Positions 6,609-7,004 of a stretch of DNA of 7,004 nucleotides are shown one piece after another. The DNA comes from Bacteroidota bacterium. Lineage in GTDB: Bacteria > Bacteroidota > Bacteroidia > Chitinophagales > LD1. Positions within the stretch are counted from its first letter, which is position 1. The number at the start of each line of letters is the position of its first letter. The notes beneath the pieces were generated by a model. That model did no database searches and was not told the DNA's origin. It saw only the letters and a list, made by a program, of their open reading frames with translations. The DNA lies in the NCBI GenBank assembly GCA_003165135.1, contig PLSN01000175.1, positions 1 through 7,004 on the forward strand, written 5' to 3'. Position numbers and translations under genes: made by a program.

Positions 6609-7004
6609 ATGATAAAGATAGGCGGCGTACCGGAGCATTTCAACCTTCCCATCCTGATGGCGATCGAGAAAGGGGAATTTCAGCGCCACAGTTTAGACCT
6701 GCAGTGGACCTACTACCCCGGCGGTACCGGTGCCATGACCAAAGCCCTCGCTGATGGAGAACTCGACCTCGCCATCCTGCTCACCGAGGGCTTCGTCTCT
6801 GCGGCTAATAATGGACTTTCTGCACGTATCGTGAAAGTCTATATCGATTCGCCACTCGTATGGGGCATACACTCAGGTGCGACCTCTGCTACTCAGTCTA
6901 TCTATGATGCCACAAAAAAGGAATACGCCATCTCGCGTTTTGGTTCGGGCTCGCACCTCATGGCGATGATACATGCCGAGCAGCGCGGAGAAAAAATAGA
7001 GGAC
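6609..7004 (+). CDS. periplasmic-binding-protein-fold protein without signal peptide, 3' partial
   Basis: The frame opens at ATG 6609 and stays open for 132 codons to the window edge. The protein starts directly with the mature fold, MIKIGGVPEHFNLPILMAIE, with no signal peptide or lipobox. It continues with PGGTGAMTKALADGELDLAI (37-56), TEGFVSAANNG, SPLVWGIHSG (81-90) and SRFGSGSHLMAMIHAEQ. This is the pattern of the NMT1/THI5 and SsuA type-2 binding-protein fold, and from memory it is closest to the Ca3427-like group found in bacteria and fungi. Those proteins are thought to bind a small ligand but their role is poorly known. Without a signal peptide it should be cytoplasmic, so it is unlikely to be the capture subunit of an ABC importer. 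It begins one base after the hydrolase stop, so the pair is probably one operon. Family members are around 290 residues, so about half is missing. Confidence 0.85.
   Translation, partial: MIKIGGVPEHFNLPILMAIEKGEFQRHSLDLQWTYYPGGTGAMTKALADGELDLAILLTEGFVSAANNGLSARIVKVYIDSPLVWGIHSGATSATQSIYDATKKEYAISRFGSGSHLMAMIHAEQRGEKIED

Noticed and set aside
1..7004. Defence system, mobile element, CRISPR or RNA gene
   Set aside because: No transposase, integrase, repeat-spacer pattern, tRNA-like cloverleaf or defence-type protein was found; intergenic gaps are all 122 bases or shorter.

Overview
The window looks like an ordinary chromosomal stretch from a member of the Bacteroidota, probably near the Chitinophagales/Sphingobacteriales. 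The reasons are: none of the five visible start codons has a Shine-Dalgarno sequence, two upstream regions carry exact copies of the Bacteroidota -7 promoter box TAnnTTTG, and the protein set (bacterial GH3 enzyme, multi-PAS soluble kinase, long-chain polyprenyl synthase) fits that phylum. The taxon is inferred from sequence character, not from a search. There are no rRNA or tRNA genes, CRISPR arrays, insertion sequences or phage genes.

Layout: (1) 1-1500 (+) is the 3' part of a GH3-family acyl-adenylating/acyl-amido synthetase gene, cut by the left edge. (2) 1501-1619 is a 119-base gap with no convincing site. (3) 1620-3914 (+) encodes a 764-residue soluble histidine kinase with four PAS-type sensor regions and a GTG start. 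(4) 3952-4620 (+) encodes a small membrane-anchored protein with a C-terminal peptidoglycan-binding-like domain, with its own candidate -7 box upstream. (5) 4627-4659 is a perfect 15-bp hairpin, itself built from two smaller palindromes, between convergent genes; it probably ends transcription from both sides. (6) 4665-5636 (-) encodes a trans-polyprenyl diphosphate synthase, probably for the menaquinone side chain. (7) 5637-5758 is a divergent promoter region. (8) 5759-6607 (+) encodes an alpha/beta hydrolase, followed one base later by (9) 6609-7004 (+), the 5' part of a gene for a periplasmic-binding-protein-fold protein without a signal peptide, cut by the right edge.

The genes do not form one obvious pathway. 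The clearest functional unit is the hydrolase/binding-protein pair, almost certainly co-transcribed. The kinase and the membrane-anchored protein are same-strand neighbours and might be linked (signal sensing and envelope), but a candidate promoter between them weakens that. I did not find evidence for a new defence, mobile or RNA-based system. The points most worth a second look are the nested palindrome, the possible leaderless hydrolase/binding-protein transcript, the signal-peptide-less binding protein, and the uncharacterised middle of the membrane-anchored protein.
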